This document shows, piece after piece, positions 44,458 to 53,009 of a DNA stretch of 64,000 bases (positions within the stretch are counted from its first letter, which is position 1; every line of letters starts with the position of its first letter). Position numbers and translations under genes: made by a program. Below the pieces are notes generated by a model that searched no databases, was not told the DNA's origin, and saw only the letters and a program-made list of their open reading frames with translations. The DNA is from Pseudomonas sp. MYb118 (lineage in GTDB: Bacteria > Pseudomonadota > Gammaproteobacteria > Pseudomonadales > Pseudomonadaceae). Location: contig NZ_JBFRXN010000001.1 in NCBI RefSeq assembly GCF_040947875.1, positions 186,001 through 250,000 of the forward strand, written 5' to 3'.

Positions 44458-44720
44458 GTGGTTTAGGGCGCCTGAATTTCTTCAGGGCCTTGTCCCATCC
44501 GCTCGATGAAGGTCCTTCTGAAAATGACGTAGGACGTGTGACACTCGTGTGGGACGCAGTGTCGGCAACCGCTTTAGATAAGGGGTTTGACGGGGTTCAG
44601 CGCAAAAATTGCGGTTTCCAGGAGGGGGTGTTCATTGAGGGTGTCCAGCGTCCAGAATGGGCTAACGGATGGCGTTGATGACGCAACCCTTCATAAGACC
44701 GCAATGGACGCAGGCACGTT
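44458..44720. other. No supported gene
   Basis: About 260 bp between the terminator and the next small gene. A 62-codon frame at 44490 exists but has no ribosome-binding site and no protein-like pattern; nothing else is seen. Confidence 0.5.
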
Positions 44721-44918
44721 ATGCAGGAATTTACCCCCAAGCAGGCTGAACTGGAAAAGCTTCACGTGGAGATCGTCAAGCTGATAGCAGAACAACGCAA
44801 GTTGAATGCTGAGGCCGGGAAGATGACCTGCGAGGTTTTCTGGTATCCCGTTACTATCGCGATAGGCATGATTGGCACGGTCGCCACCGTGACGGCGGTG
44901 CTGCTCAAGCTGCTTTAA
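44721..44918 (+). CDS. Small membrane protein (65 residues)
   Basis: An amphipathic, charged N-terminal helix (MQEFTPKQAELEKLHVEIVKLIAEQRKLNAE) is followed by one C-terminal membrane helix (VTIAIGMIGTVATVTAVLLKLL). The layout resembles small phage or membrane-anchored coiled-coil proteins. The start follows GCACGTT with no strong Shine-Dalgarno. Function unknown. Confidence 0.6.
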   Translation: MQEFTPKQAELEKLHVEIVKLIAEQRKLNAEAGKMTCEVFWYPVTIAIGMIGTVATVTAVLLKLL

Positions 44919-44971
44919 ACCCTCCACATTTGTTATCAGCTCTTCAATCAAAGCCACGAAAGGGACATCCC

Positions 44972-45292
44972 ATGATTGCCACCACTACCCAGGCCATCGA
45001 AGGCCGACAGATCACCGCTTACCTGGATGTCGTCAGCGCCGAGTCGGTGCAGGGGGTCAACGTGATTCGGGACATGTTCGCCGGCATGCGCGATTTTTTT
45101 GGTGGCCGCTCTCAGACTCTGGAGCGTGCGTTGAAGGAAGCGCGGATCCAGGCGACCGAGGAGATCAAGGAGCGGGCGCGCGCACTTCAGGCTGATGCCG
45201 TGGTGGCGCTCGACTTCGAGATCAGCATGCCGGCCGGGAAGGGCGGGATGGTCGTGGTTTTCGTCACCGGGACCGCCGTCAAACTGAGGTGA
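44972..45292 (+). CDS. YbjQ/UPF0145-family protein
   Basis: A 106-residue protein with the YbjQ signature: IATTTQAIEGRQITAYLDVVSAESVQGVNVIRDMFAGMRDFFGGRS in the first half and ARIQATEEIKERARALQADAVVALDFE in the second. Family members assemble into pentamers; the function is not established (a heavy-metal binding role has been suggested). ATG 44972 follows AAGGGACATCC; 14 further codons upstream are rejected. Confidence 0.85.
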   Translation: MIATTTQAIEGRQITAYLDVVSAESVQGVNVIRDMFAGMRDFFGGRSQTLERALKEARIQATEEIKERARALQADAVVALDFEISMPAGKGGMVVVFVTGTAVKLR

Positions 45293-45446
45293 TGCCTGCA
45301 GGCGGCAGCGTGGCCCATTCGTCGGGCGTCATGAGCGAAGAACCACAAGTCCGTAAATGACCGGCTAGTCTCAATCGCTTGGCGGTCGATATGTTTCAGG
45401 CAAAGGGTTTGCCGGTGTCGACCCCGTTTTTGAGAGGGGTGATGAA

Positions 45447-45662
45447 ATGGCTGATCCATATATCGAAGACGATGGTGCCGAGTTTCCGATCAATAACTGC
45501 GTGCAGTGCGGCCAGACCGACTATCTGGTGGGGTTCGGCGACGAAGAGGTCAAGCTCGACAGGATGAAGGCCACGCTGCCTCTGGGGCCGAAAGCCAAAT
45601 TCATGCCCAGGGTAGCGGCTCCCGCCAAGAGGGAGCAGGTGGTTCATGGGCCCCGCCATTAA
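45447..45662 (+). CDS. Small conserved hypothetical protein with a CxxC motif
   Basis: A 71-residue protein, MADPYIEDDGAEFPINNCVQCGQTDYLVGFGDEE..., with a CVQC pair that may bind metal or be redox active, then a basic C-terminus. A good GAGGGGTGATGAA site precedes the start. No known family recognised. Confidence 0.65.
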   Translation: MADPYIEDDGAEFPINNCVQCGQTDYLVGFGDEEVKLDRMKATLPLGPKAKFMPRVAAPAKREQVVHGPRH

Positions 45663-45769
45663 GGGTGTTAACCGGATTGTTTAACGACGTATTGCGGTCT
45701 TGGGGTTTTTCACAAAGTTTTCACAACACCTTACGTAGGCTCAACTCATCCGTTAGAAAGCAACACCTG

Positions 45770-45796
45770 GCCCGTCTCCCCAGCGGGCTTTTTTTT
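45770..45796 (+). terminator. Terminator-like hairpin upstream of the glycine-zipper gene
   Basis: GCCCG-N9-CGGGC followed by eight T residues. It lies 140 bp before the next start codon, so it ends the 45447 transcript or acts as an attenuator for the downstream gene. The stretch 45663-45936 has no gene. Confidence 0.8.
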
Positions 45797-45936
45797 GCCT
45801 GCCATAAAACCTTTTCCAAAAACGCTGTCCAACCGTCGCCAATGGCGAGGTTGCGTCCGCGTGGCTGGACTTTCTCGTCGTTACAGCTTTCAATCTCGAC
45901 CCTTTTTGATTTCCCCCTATTTTTGAGGTTCTTGTC

Positions 45937-46302
45937 ATGCGTTTAACTCTGCCGGCTCTAGTTCTGGGCCTTCTGGTTGCTCAAGGTGCAATGGCTGCTG
46001 GCGACGGCACGGCTGCGCTGGGCGGCGGTCTGGGCGGCGCGCTGGGTAACGTAGTCGGCCAAAGCATGGGCGGCAGCACTGGCGCAGCGATCGGTGCAGG
46101 CGTTGCGGGCGCAGCCGGCAGTGCCGTGGCAGCACGCAAGGGCAGCCGCACCAAAGCGGCCATCGGTGGCGGCGTCGGTGCTGCTGGCGGTTCGGTGATC
46201 GGCAACAGCCTGGGCGGCAAGACAGGCTCGACCATCGGTGCAGGCCTGGGCGGTGCCATCGGCGGCGGCGTAGGCAGCAACCTGGGCAAGAAACGTCACT
46301 GA
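45937..46302 (+). CDS. Secreted glycine-zipper protein
   Basis: A 121-residue protein with a cleavable signal peptide (MRLTLPALVLGLLVAQGAMA) and a mature part almost wholly made of Gly/Ala repeats (GGGLGGALGNVVGQSMGG; GSTIGAGLGGAIGGG), the glycine-zipper pattern that favours helix packing in membranes or oligomers. The tail is basic (NLGKKRH). It probably acts in the envelope. A clear terminator follows. Confidence 0.8.
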   Translation: MRLTLPALVLGLLVAQGAMAAGDGTAALGGGLGGALGNVVGQSMGGSTGAAIGAGVAGAAGSAVAARKGSRTKAAIGGGVGAAGGSVIGNSLGGKTGSTIGAGLGGAIGGGVGSNLGKKRH

Positions 46303-46317
46303 TCTTGAATACCCGCT

Positions 46318-46346
46318 GAAAAAGCCCGGCTCGATGCCGGGCTTTT
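46318..46346 (+). terminator. Terminator of the glycine-zipper gene
   Basis: AAAAAGCCCGGC-TCGAT-GCCGGGCTTTTT, 16 bp after the stop codon. Confidence 0.93.
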
Positions 46347-46421
46347 TCGTTTGTACGCGTCGGAACATTTCACGTCAGGCTGCCTCTCAATTGATACATG
46401 CCTGAATAGCCGAGGTCTGTC

Positions 46422-46664
46422 ATGACGCCCAAAACCCAAGGCAAGGAAGAAAAAGGGCCCAGTGGGCTGCCGTTCATCAATGATCCGGGTAATGAAGACC
46501 CAGGGTCGCTGATGGATGATGCGACGGTGCCGCTGATGGAAGAGGACGACGCGGACATTGATGACGAGACGCCGGAGTACCCACTGCCTTCGCCGACGGA
46601 TTCACTGAGGCGTGATCAGCGGCCGCCGGATGAGGAGGATGTTGAGCGCGCGTCGAGTGAGTAG
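46422..46664 (+). CDS. Acidic, disordered small protein (80 residues)
   Basis: Rich in Asp, Glu and Pro (EEDDADIDDETPEYPLPSPTDSLRR), starting MTPKTQGKEEKGPSGLPF, with no hydrophobic core, so it is probably intrinsically disordered. The start lacks a strong ribosome-binding site. No function known. Confidence 0.55.
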   Translation: MTPKTQGKEEKGPSGLPFINDPGNEDPGSLMDDATVPLMEEDDADIDDETPEYPLPSPTDSLRRDQRPPDEEDVERASSE

Positions 46665-46691
46665 GGGAATCGAACAAGCATGGGCCATTGA

Positions 46692-47087
46692 TTACGATTG
46701 CTTAATTGATTCTAACCAACGGTAAAAGAAAGCCTGCTGTAGTTGCGGATCATTGACGATGTCTTGATCGTCGAAGTCAAAAATATGAACGACGTCTTTT
46801 CGAGTCACCCGCGTTCCTAGCTGGTGTTCATACGCCATAATTCCCGATGTCATTTGAGAGGACATTGAAGAAGGCCTCACGTTCACCTTTGCACCTTTAC
46901 AGAGAAAATTGACCTGGGGCAGTGCTTCCAAGATTTTCCCGAAGCACTGATAAACGTCTGCGCCTGTGAACTCCTGCGTCCAACCGTTCTCAAGGGTTAG
47001 GCGTATAGATGGCGGATGCTCTTCGTACTCTAGGTCTGCGGATGTCAGCTTTTGGTCGATCAAGGCTGAGATTCTTCTCTTCTCCAT
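46692..47087 (-). CDS. Candidate immunity protein for the Rhs toxin
   Basis: A 131-residue soluble protein, MEKRRISALIDQKL... with helices and strands (HPPSIRLTLENGWTQEF; VVHIFDFDDQDIV). It starts 3 bp after the rhs stop codon on the same strand, is AT-rich like the toxin tip and unlike the Rhs core, and has the size of Rhs immunity proteins. I assign it by position; no known immunity family is recognised. Confidence 0.65.
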   Translation of the reverse strand: MEKRRISALIDQKLTSADLEYEEHPPSIRLTLENGWTQEFTGADVYQCFGKILEALPQVNFLCKGAKVNVRPSSMSSQMTSGIMAYEHQLGTRVTRKDVVHIFDFDDQDIVNDPQLQQAFFYRWLESIKQS

Positions 47088-47090
47088 TGG

Positions 47091-50000
47091 TCACTTCCTC
47101 CTCGGGTTGGGTATTGAGTACCCAACATAACTGCCGTCTTTTTTAAGGGGGGTAGCACCCACAATATCCTCGCTTTTGATTCGGTCAGGAATGGCGATCT
47201 CGTCTTCGTAGCTATACGGAACGTCATTCGGATTCAGTTCTTTGTTGATGTCACGGCCGGGTATTTTCTTCAACGTATACAAATAGCCCTTGATGGTTCT
47301 GAATTTGGTACCAAAATCGATTCCAACCTCATGGTCCGTCGAGGTACTAACGAAATTGCTAGGTGGATTTTTGTTATCCAGAGCATGCAATAACAAGTCT
47401 TTGCTCGTCCCAAGACTTTGGAACCCAGTCGCAAAAATCACGTCCGGTCGACGTAAATCCCCACGATAGAGATATTCGCTTCCTGTATCGGAGGAAGGGG
47501 GCAGTGGTTCACCTTCTTTCACCTGAATCTCAGGGTCGTCAGTACTTTCTTGTCGTTTGCACTTCCCCTCTCCCGGACACTCATTCAACCCCAACGGATC
47601 CACCCACCCCGTCGGGCTGCGCGTATACCGATACGGGTTCAATCCCCCGGCCAGCTTGCTCGGGTCGGGCGTGAGGTAGCGGCCGAGATCCGGCTGGTAG
47701 TACCGATGCCGGTTGTAGTGCAGGCCGGTTTCGGAGTCGAAGTACTGACCCTGGAAGCGCAGTGGCTGGTCGATGACCTGATGGCTGTCGCGGGTAAGGC
47801 GGGTCAGGCGGCCGTAGGCGGTGTAGCGGGCGGCCCAGATGATGTCGCCGCTGTAGTCGGTGAGTTCCTGGGGCGTGCCGAGGTGGTCGAGTTGGTAGTA
47901 AAACGGGCAGGCCTTGAGCGCGCCTTTGCCGTCCACCAGGGCCAATGGCCGGAAAGTGCCGGGTTCGTAAACGTAGCTGCGATAGTGTTCGCGGCTGCTC
48001 TCGGCGATGAGGCGGTCGCCTTGCCAGAAAAACTCGGTAGTTTTGTCATCGACGGTTTTGCTGATGCGACGACCGAAGGCGTCGTAGCGATAAGTGGCCT
48101 GGCTGCCATTGGGCAGGGTGGCGCCGATCAGTCGATGCTGGCAGTCGTAGCGGTATTCGGTAACGAGTTTTTGCCCGTTGCCCCGTCGCTCGCGGATGAG
48201 GTTGCCGAAGGCGTCGTAGTCGTAATGCCGGTCACCCTGTACCAGCAGACGGTTGCCCTGGACCTTGGCGATGCCGGGGCGGTCCTGCATCAGCAGATTG
48301 CCGGCCGGATCATGGGCAAAGCTTTCCGGTTGCTGATCGCGAGAGTGGCGAACCCGGATCAGGCGGTCTTGCGCGTCATATTGATAGTTGCGCTGGCCGT
48401 GGCGAGTGTCGCTGATGCTGTCGAGATTGCCATTTGCGCTGTAGGCGTAATCTCGTCGGTACAGCGATTGTCGCTGCTTGATGGCGTGGGTTTTCAGGCG
48501 GCCCTGATCATCAAACTGGTACTCGCTGAGTAACAGGCCCTGCCGGCGGGTTTGCTCACGGTCGGCGAAAAAGGTGTGTGCCGTCAGTCGCGAACCATTG
48601 AGGTCGATGGCCGTGAGCACACCACCCCGTGCACGGTGGTAGTGCAGCTTGCTGTCATCGGGCAGGCGCACGCGATCGAGCTGTCCACAGGCGTCATAGC
48701 CATAACGCAGCGTGCCCCAGCCCTGATGTTCGGTGATCAACCGATCCTGCTGGTCGTACTCGAATTCCAGCGGGTGATCGTTACCGTCGTCGACGCTGAC
48801 CAGCCGGCCAAGGCCGTCGTAGCGATACTCGACGGTGACGCCGTCCGGCAAGGTCTTGACCAGCAACCGTCCGCTCGAGTCGCGCTGATAGGCGGTGACC
48901 AGTGTCGAGTTGTCATCACCGAACTCGGTTTTTTCCAGCAGATGACCGTTGAGGTCATAGGCATACGCGGTGCGGCGGCCATCGAATCCGGTTTCCTCGC
49001 GGATCCGCCCGCCAGGGGTGTAGTCCAGTCGATATCGTTCGCCGGCTTCATTTTCGATTTCCGTGAGCTGCAGGCGCGCGTTGTCGTAGTGATAACGCAG
49101 TCGGGTGCCGTCGGGGTTGGTCCGTGAACTGACCAGGTGCAGATCATCGAGATATTCGTAGCGGGTCACGCGGCCCAGTTCATCGCGTTCAGCGGTGACC
49201 TTGCCGTAGGCGTTGTAGCTGAAGGTGCGGTTTGCGCCGGTGGAATAAATCGTCTGGAGCAGTCGTCCAGCGGCATCCCAAGTGTAGCGGGTGACGGCCC
49301 CGTGCTCGTCCTGCCGGGCTGTCCGTCGGCCCAATACGTCGTAGGAGTAACTGCGTTGGCCGCCGTTCGGCAGCGTTTCTTCGAGCAGCTGTCCGAGGGC
49401 ATTGCGCACATACACGTGGCGACTGTGATCAGGATGACGGGTCGACAGCAGTCGGCCTTTTACATCGTAGTAATGACGGGTGACATGCCCGTCGGGATCG
49501 GTGACTTCGGTGACATCACCCTGGGGGTTGCGCTGATAGGTCCAGCGCGCTTTGCCACGGGACTGCGAGTACAGAAAGCCGTTTCGGTACTCGTAGGAAG
49601 TTGGCTCACCCTCTGGAGGAATCAGGACAATCAGTCGGCCGATTTCGTCGTAGCCGTATCGGGTGATTGCCCCCAGCGGATTCTGTTCCGCAATCAGCCG
49701 GCCATTGTCGTCGTAGGAATTGAGGTATTGCGCGCCGTCCGGCTCGACACGACGTACCAGTCGCGCCTGATGATCGTGTTGGTAAGTCGCTTCGCTGCCG
49801 TCGATGCTTTTAACCTGCACACTGCCGCGGTCATCCCAGGCATAGCGCGTGTCCATCTGTGCAAACGATGCCCAGTGCCGAATGCAGCGCACAGCCTTGC
49901 CGGAGTTTTCCCACTCCCAGAAAAAACTCGCGCCGCCAGCCAGTTGTCGCTGCAGGATGACGTGCTGGTCGTCGTAGTCGTAGCGTTCGCTTTCGCCAAG

Positions 50001-51944
50001 GGCGTTGGACGCTTCAATCAGGCGGTGGCAAGCGTCGTAGCGGTAGACGACCAGTGTCTGCTCGGTGCGCCAGGCCTCTTCCAGCGTGTCGGCGGGATGA
50101 AAACTCTGGTACTCGACGGCGGCCAGGTGGCGGCGTTCGTAGCGCAGGCGCAGCGAGCGACCGGCACCGTTGTCGAGGCGCATGATCCTGTCGGATCGGT
50201 CGCGCTGCACCGTCAGCCGATTGCCATAGGCATCGCTGATGGCCGCCAGCTGTCCCTTGATGAAGTGGTAAAAGCAGGTGTTCCGGCCTGCGGGTGCCAG
50301 GACCAGTTCTTCCGGCGCGTCCCCCAGGAAAATCGCTGCCCGCGCCACGCTGTTGTGGATGGCCGGCCTCTTGCTGTTGGGCAGCGGCAGGGGCGTGCGA
50401 CGGTTTTCGTGATCGACCCAGGTGACGTTTTCGCCGCTGATTTCCAGTCGATGGGCCAGCGAATGGCTCCAGCCGAAGCCAAGGCCGCTGTCGATTTCGA
50501 CGGCACTGGTGCGGTACACGCGGGTAAATTCGAAGGGCAGCAATCCATCCAGCGAACCGTCGGTCAGGGTCAGCAGTTCCTCGCCGGTGACCATCGACAC
50601 CGGGCAACCGTTGGTTGCGGTTTTGTCCGCCGAGTCGACGCTGTCACCGTTGGGATTTTTCGCCGGAGCGGGGGCGTCATCGCGATGCTCCTCGCGGTTC
50701 AGGCGGGTCCTGGCTTTGGACTTGTTCCGTGCGATGGCCAGAGGGTTGCTGACCTGCTTGACCGCCGATTCCGCTGTAGCGATGTGCATCGCCACCGCCG
50801 GTGTCGGCTTGAGCAACGAGTTGCTGGCATTGACCATTAGTGGTTTGAGCGCACGCACGTGTGAGGTCAGGTCGGCGCGTCCGGAGAGTTCGCCCAGCCT
50901 TGCGCTCGCAGCAGCCAGCCATTGGCGGGCACGCTCGGACTTGATCTTGCCCAGCACCCGGACGCTAATCCCGCCGCTCAAGCCGGCAGGCCCCATGAAA
51001 CGTGCAAGCAGGAAACCGATCAGGGTGTCCGTGCGGATCTGCGCCACGACTTCGGCGGCATACTGCGGCGGTAACAGGCGCAGCCAGGTGGTGAACGCCG
51101 CGAGATGAATGAACAGCAGTGGCTCGTCGCTCAGCAACAGCAGCAGATTGGCAATCGCTTCGGCTGGCACGCTCAGCAGCGTTTGCAGCTCGAGTTCAGT
51201 CAGGTATTCGAGGAGTTTTTCACTGTTGGCCTGCAGGTCCGCCACCAGGGCGAAGACCTGCTTTACGTCATCCCATAAACCCTGCAGCGAATTTTCCAGG
51301 CCTCGCCAGTCGGCCTGTTGCAACAGGCCGTAGCGTTCGCTGAAGGTCGCCCTGGAGAACCCGGTCCACATGCCCTGGAACTCGGCTGCCCATTCCTCGC
51401 GCAGCCAGCGTTCGAGCTCGTCGATCTCGTGTTGATATGAGGCGTAAAGCGCTTTGACGTGGGCGGTGGAAACGTTGGGAAAGAAGGTGATCCGATAACG
51501 ATGGCCCCGCCAGCAATCCGGGATTTCGAGAATGCCGTCGGGGCCGATGACCTTGTGGACCGGCTCGCCAAACGTCTGTACGCCACTGTCTTCAGTCAGC
51601 AGGGGCTCGAGCATCACCGGCGTATCACCGATCGGCACGAAGCGCGCGGCCTCGAACATGTGTACCAGCGTCAGGGGGCCGCTCGCCGGACAGGTCGCCA
51701 CCGTCGAACTGACGGGTGTGTCGCGCGGTGCGCTCAGGCGTATGTCATTGCCAACCTTGAAGACCTGTTCGACGTCCAGCGCCCCACCGGTCCAGAAGTT
51801 CTCTGCCCAGGCGTCGTAGTCATTGAGGCAGAGGCGGAACTCGCTGATCAGCGTTTCGAAATCCGGTTGTTCGGGGTTCATGGCGGCGACCACGAGCAGC
51901 CCGATGGCGTTGTTCAAGGCCAGGACCTTGTCAGGGTTGAACAT
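47091..51944 (-). CDS. Rhs polymorphic toxin with C-terminal ADP-ribosyltransferase domain
   Basis: A 1617-residue Rhs protein. Residues about 1-430 form an unusual N-terminal region with a hydrophobic stretch near 260-290 and no PAAR motif. The domain starting GEELLTLTDGSLDGLLPFEFTR (~455) leads into many YD repeats (for example YRYDGLGRL, YAYDLNGHL), closing with the core end motif YRYTRSPTGWVDPLGLN whose Asp is D1449. The variable tip after ~1455 has ADP-ribosyltransferase features: R1494 in YLYRGDLR, STS at 1533-1535, and YEDE with E1580/E1582. This is the R-S-E class. The cage should hold the toxin for delivery, probably by type VI secretion; no vgrG, eagR or hcp is in the window. Confidence 0.88.
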   Translation of the reverse strand: MFNPDKVLALNNAIGLLVVAAMNPEQPDFETLISEFRLCLNDYDAWAENFWTGGALDVEQVFKVGNDIRLSAPRDTPVSSTVATCPASGPLTLVHMFEAARFVPIGDTPVMLEPLLTEDSGVQTFGEPVHKVIGPDGILEIPDCWRGHRYRITFFPNVSTAHVKALYASYQHEIDELERWLREEWAAEFQGMWTGFSRATFSERYGLLQQADWRGLENSLQGLWDDVKQVFALVADLQANSEKLLEYLTELELQTLLSVPAEAIANLLLLLSDEPLLFIHLAAFTTWLRLLPPQYAAEVVAQIRTDTLIGFLLARFMGPAGLSGGISVRVLGKIKSERARQWLAAASARLGELSGRADLTSHVRALKPLMVNASNSLLKPTPAVAMHIATAESAVKQVSNPLAIARNKSKARTRLNREEHRDDAPAPAKNPNGDSVDSADKTATNGCPVSMVTGEELLTLTDGSLDGLLPFEFTRVYRTSAVEIDSGLGFGWSHSLAHRLEISGENVTWVDHENRRTPLPLPNSKRPAIHNSVARAAIFLGDAPEELVLAPAGRNTCFYHFIKGQLAAISDAYGNRLTVQRDRSDRIMRLDNGAGRSLRLRYERRHLAAVEYQSFHPADTLEEAWRTEQTLVVYRYDACHRLIEASNALGESERYDYDDQHVILQRQLAGGASFFWEWENSGKAVRCIRHWASFAQMDTRYAWDDRGSVQVKSIDGSEATYQHDHQARLVRRVEPDGAQYLNSYDDNGRLIAEQNPLGAITRYGYDEIGRLIVLIPPEGEPTSYEYRNGFLYSQSRGKARWTYQRNPQGDVTEVTDPDGHVTRHYYDVKGRLLSTRHPDHSRHVYVRNALGQLLEETLPNGGQRSYSYDVLGRRTARQDEHGAVTRYTWDAAGRLLQTIYSTGANRTFSYNAYGKVTAERDELGRVTRYEYLDDLHLVSSRTNPDGTRLRYHYDNARLQLTEIENEAGERYRLDYTPGGRIREETGFDGRRTAYAYDLNGHLLEKTEFGDDNSTLVTAYQRDSSGRLLVKTLPDGVTVEYRYDGLGRLVSVDDGNDHPLEFEYDQQDRLITEHQGWGTLRYGYDACGQLDRVRLPDDSKLHYHRARGGVLTAIDLNGSRLTAHTFFADREQTRRQGLLLSEYQFDDQGRLKTHAIKQRQSLYRRDYAYSANGNLDSISDTRHGQRNYQYDAQDRLIRVRHSRDQQPESFAHDPAGNLLMQDRPGIAKVQGNRLLVQGDRHYDYDAFGNLIRERRGNGQKLVTEYRYDCQHRLIGATLPNGSQATYRYDAFGRRISKTVDDKTTEFFWQGDRLIAESSREHYRSYVYEPGTFRPLALVDGKGALKACPFYYQLDHLGTPQELTDYSGDIIWAARYTAYGRLTRLTRDSHQVIDQPLRFQGQYFDSETGLHYNRHRYYQPDLGRYLTPDPSKLAGGLNPYRYTRSPTGWVDPLGLNECPGEGKCKRQESTDDPEIQVKEGEPLPPSSDTGSEYLYRGDLRRPDVIFATGFQSLGTSKDLLLHALDNKNPPSNFVSTSTDHEVGIDFGTKFRTIKGYLYTLKKIPGRDINKELNPNDVPYSYEDEIAIPDRIKSEDIVGATPLKKDGSYVGYSIPNPRRK

Positions 51945-52204
51945 TCGCAGTCCCTCGCGCTGATCGAATTGGATCGCGAGACTTTGCGGGGGATCACTGG
52001 GGAAAGAAGTCGGGAAAGGAGGTGTTTGGTGTAGGGGGAATCGCTAAATGCCGGGTCATGCTTCAGCCCGGGCTTTTCAACCGTGGGGAGATTGTCCGTT
52101 GCTCAATAGCGGCCGCGCTCGTTATGCTGCTGAAACCTTTAATCCAATCCAGGGCCGGCCTCGTCTGCGTCGGTCCGGATGTCATTAAAAACGGATCAGA
52201 TGCG
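51945..52204. other. Promoter region between rhs and the HAD gene
   Basis: About 260 bp carrying the divergent start regions of the leftward Rhs gene and the rightward phosphatase gene; no clear promoter, repeat or small gene is visible. Confidence 0.4.
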
Positions 52205-52891
52205 ATGAATGCACCGCGCAAAGAGTTCGGCCCGATCAAAGCCGTGATTTTCGACATGGACGGCTTGCTGCTGGACACCGAGGGCATTTACACCGAAGTC
52301 ACCTCGATCATTGCCGGGCGCTATGGCCGTACCTTCGACTGGAGCGTCAAGCAGAACATCATCGGTCGCGGCGCCGGGGATCTGGCGCGTTATGTGGTCC
52401 AGGCGCTGGATTTGCCGATCACCGCCGAGGAGTTTCTGGTGATCCGCGAGCCGCTGATGCGCGAGCGGTTCCCGACGGCCCAGGCAATGCCAGGCGCCGA
52501 GAAGCTGGTGCGGCACCTGAAGGCCAACAATGTGCCGATCGCGGTGGGCACCAGTTCTTCGCGTCAGTCGTTCGGGCAGAAAACCACTTTGCACCGCGAC
52601 TGGTTTGCGCTGTTCGACTTCATTGTCACGGCCGATGACCCGGAGGTGGGTGCAGCCAAGCCGGCGCCGGACATCTTTCTGACCGCAGCGCGGCGGCTGG
52701 GCGTGGCGCCTGAGGACTGTCTGGTGTTCGAGGATTCGCCGTTCGGTGTGACGGCGGCGAAGGCGGCGGGCATGACGGCGATTGCGATTCCGGATGCGGC
52801 GATGGCGGATGAGAAGTATGCGCACGCCGATGGCATTCTGCGTTCGCTTAAGGCGTTCATGCCCAGTGATTACGGACTACCCGTACTGTAG
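52205..52891 (+). CDS. HAD-family (class IA) phosphatase
   Basis: A 228-residue HAD hydrolase. Motif I is FDMDGLLLDTE with the nucleophile and general acid Asp near residues 18 and 20; motif II GTSSS near 117; motif III K in GAAKPAPDIF; motif IV FEDSPFG. It removes phosphate from small metabolites, and the LLLDTE start is like beta-phosphoglucomutase or pseudouridine-5'-phosphatase relatives. ATG 52205 (MNAPRKEF) is chosen; 61 earlier codons of open frame lie in the promoter region. Confidence 0.88.
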   Translation: MNAPRKEFGPIKAVIFDMDGLLLDTEGIYTEVTSIIAGRYGRTFDWSVKQNIIGRGAGDLARYVVQALDLPITAEEFLVIREPLMRERFPTAQAMPGAEKLVRHLKANNVPIAVGTSSSRQSFGQKTTLHRDWFALFDFIVTADDPEVGAAKPAPDIFLTAARRLGVAPEDCLVFEDSPFGVTAAKAAGMTAIAIPDAAMADEKYAHADGILRSLKAFMPSDYGLPVL

Positions 52892-52995
52892 GTGTAGGAG
52901 CGAGCTTGCTCGCGATGGACGCATGAACAACGCGGGATGTCAGGTGCCCAGCGTCATCGTTGGCGTCCATCGCGAGCAAGCTCGCTCCTACAGGG
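52892..52995. repeat. REP pair (REPIN)
   Basis: Inverted GTAGGAGCGAGCTTGCTCGCGATGGAC copies with 50 bp between; the first REPIN to the right of the island and Rhs region. Confidence 0.9.
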
Positions 52996-53009
52996 GCGGG
53001 GGGGCTGGG

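Noticed and set aside
44490..44678. 62-codon frame after the island
   Set aside because: No ribosome-binding site or protein-like pattern, and it lies directly after the tRNA terminator.
49137..50840. 567-codon plus-strand open frame opposite rhs
   Set aside because: The minus frame has clear YD repeats through the same region, so the plus frame is a by-product.
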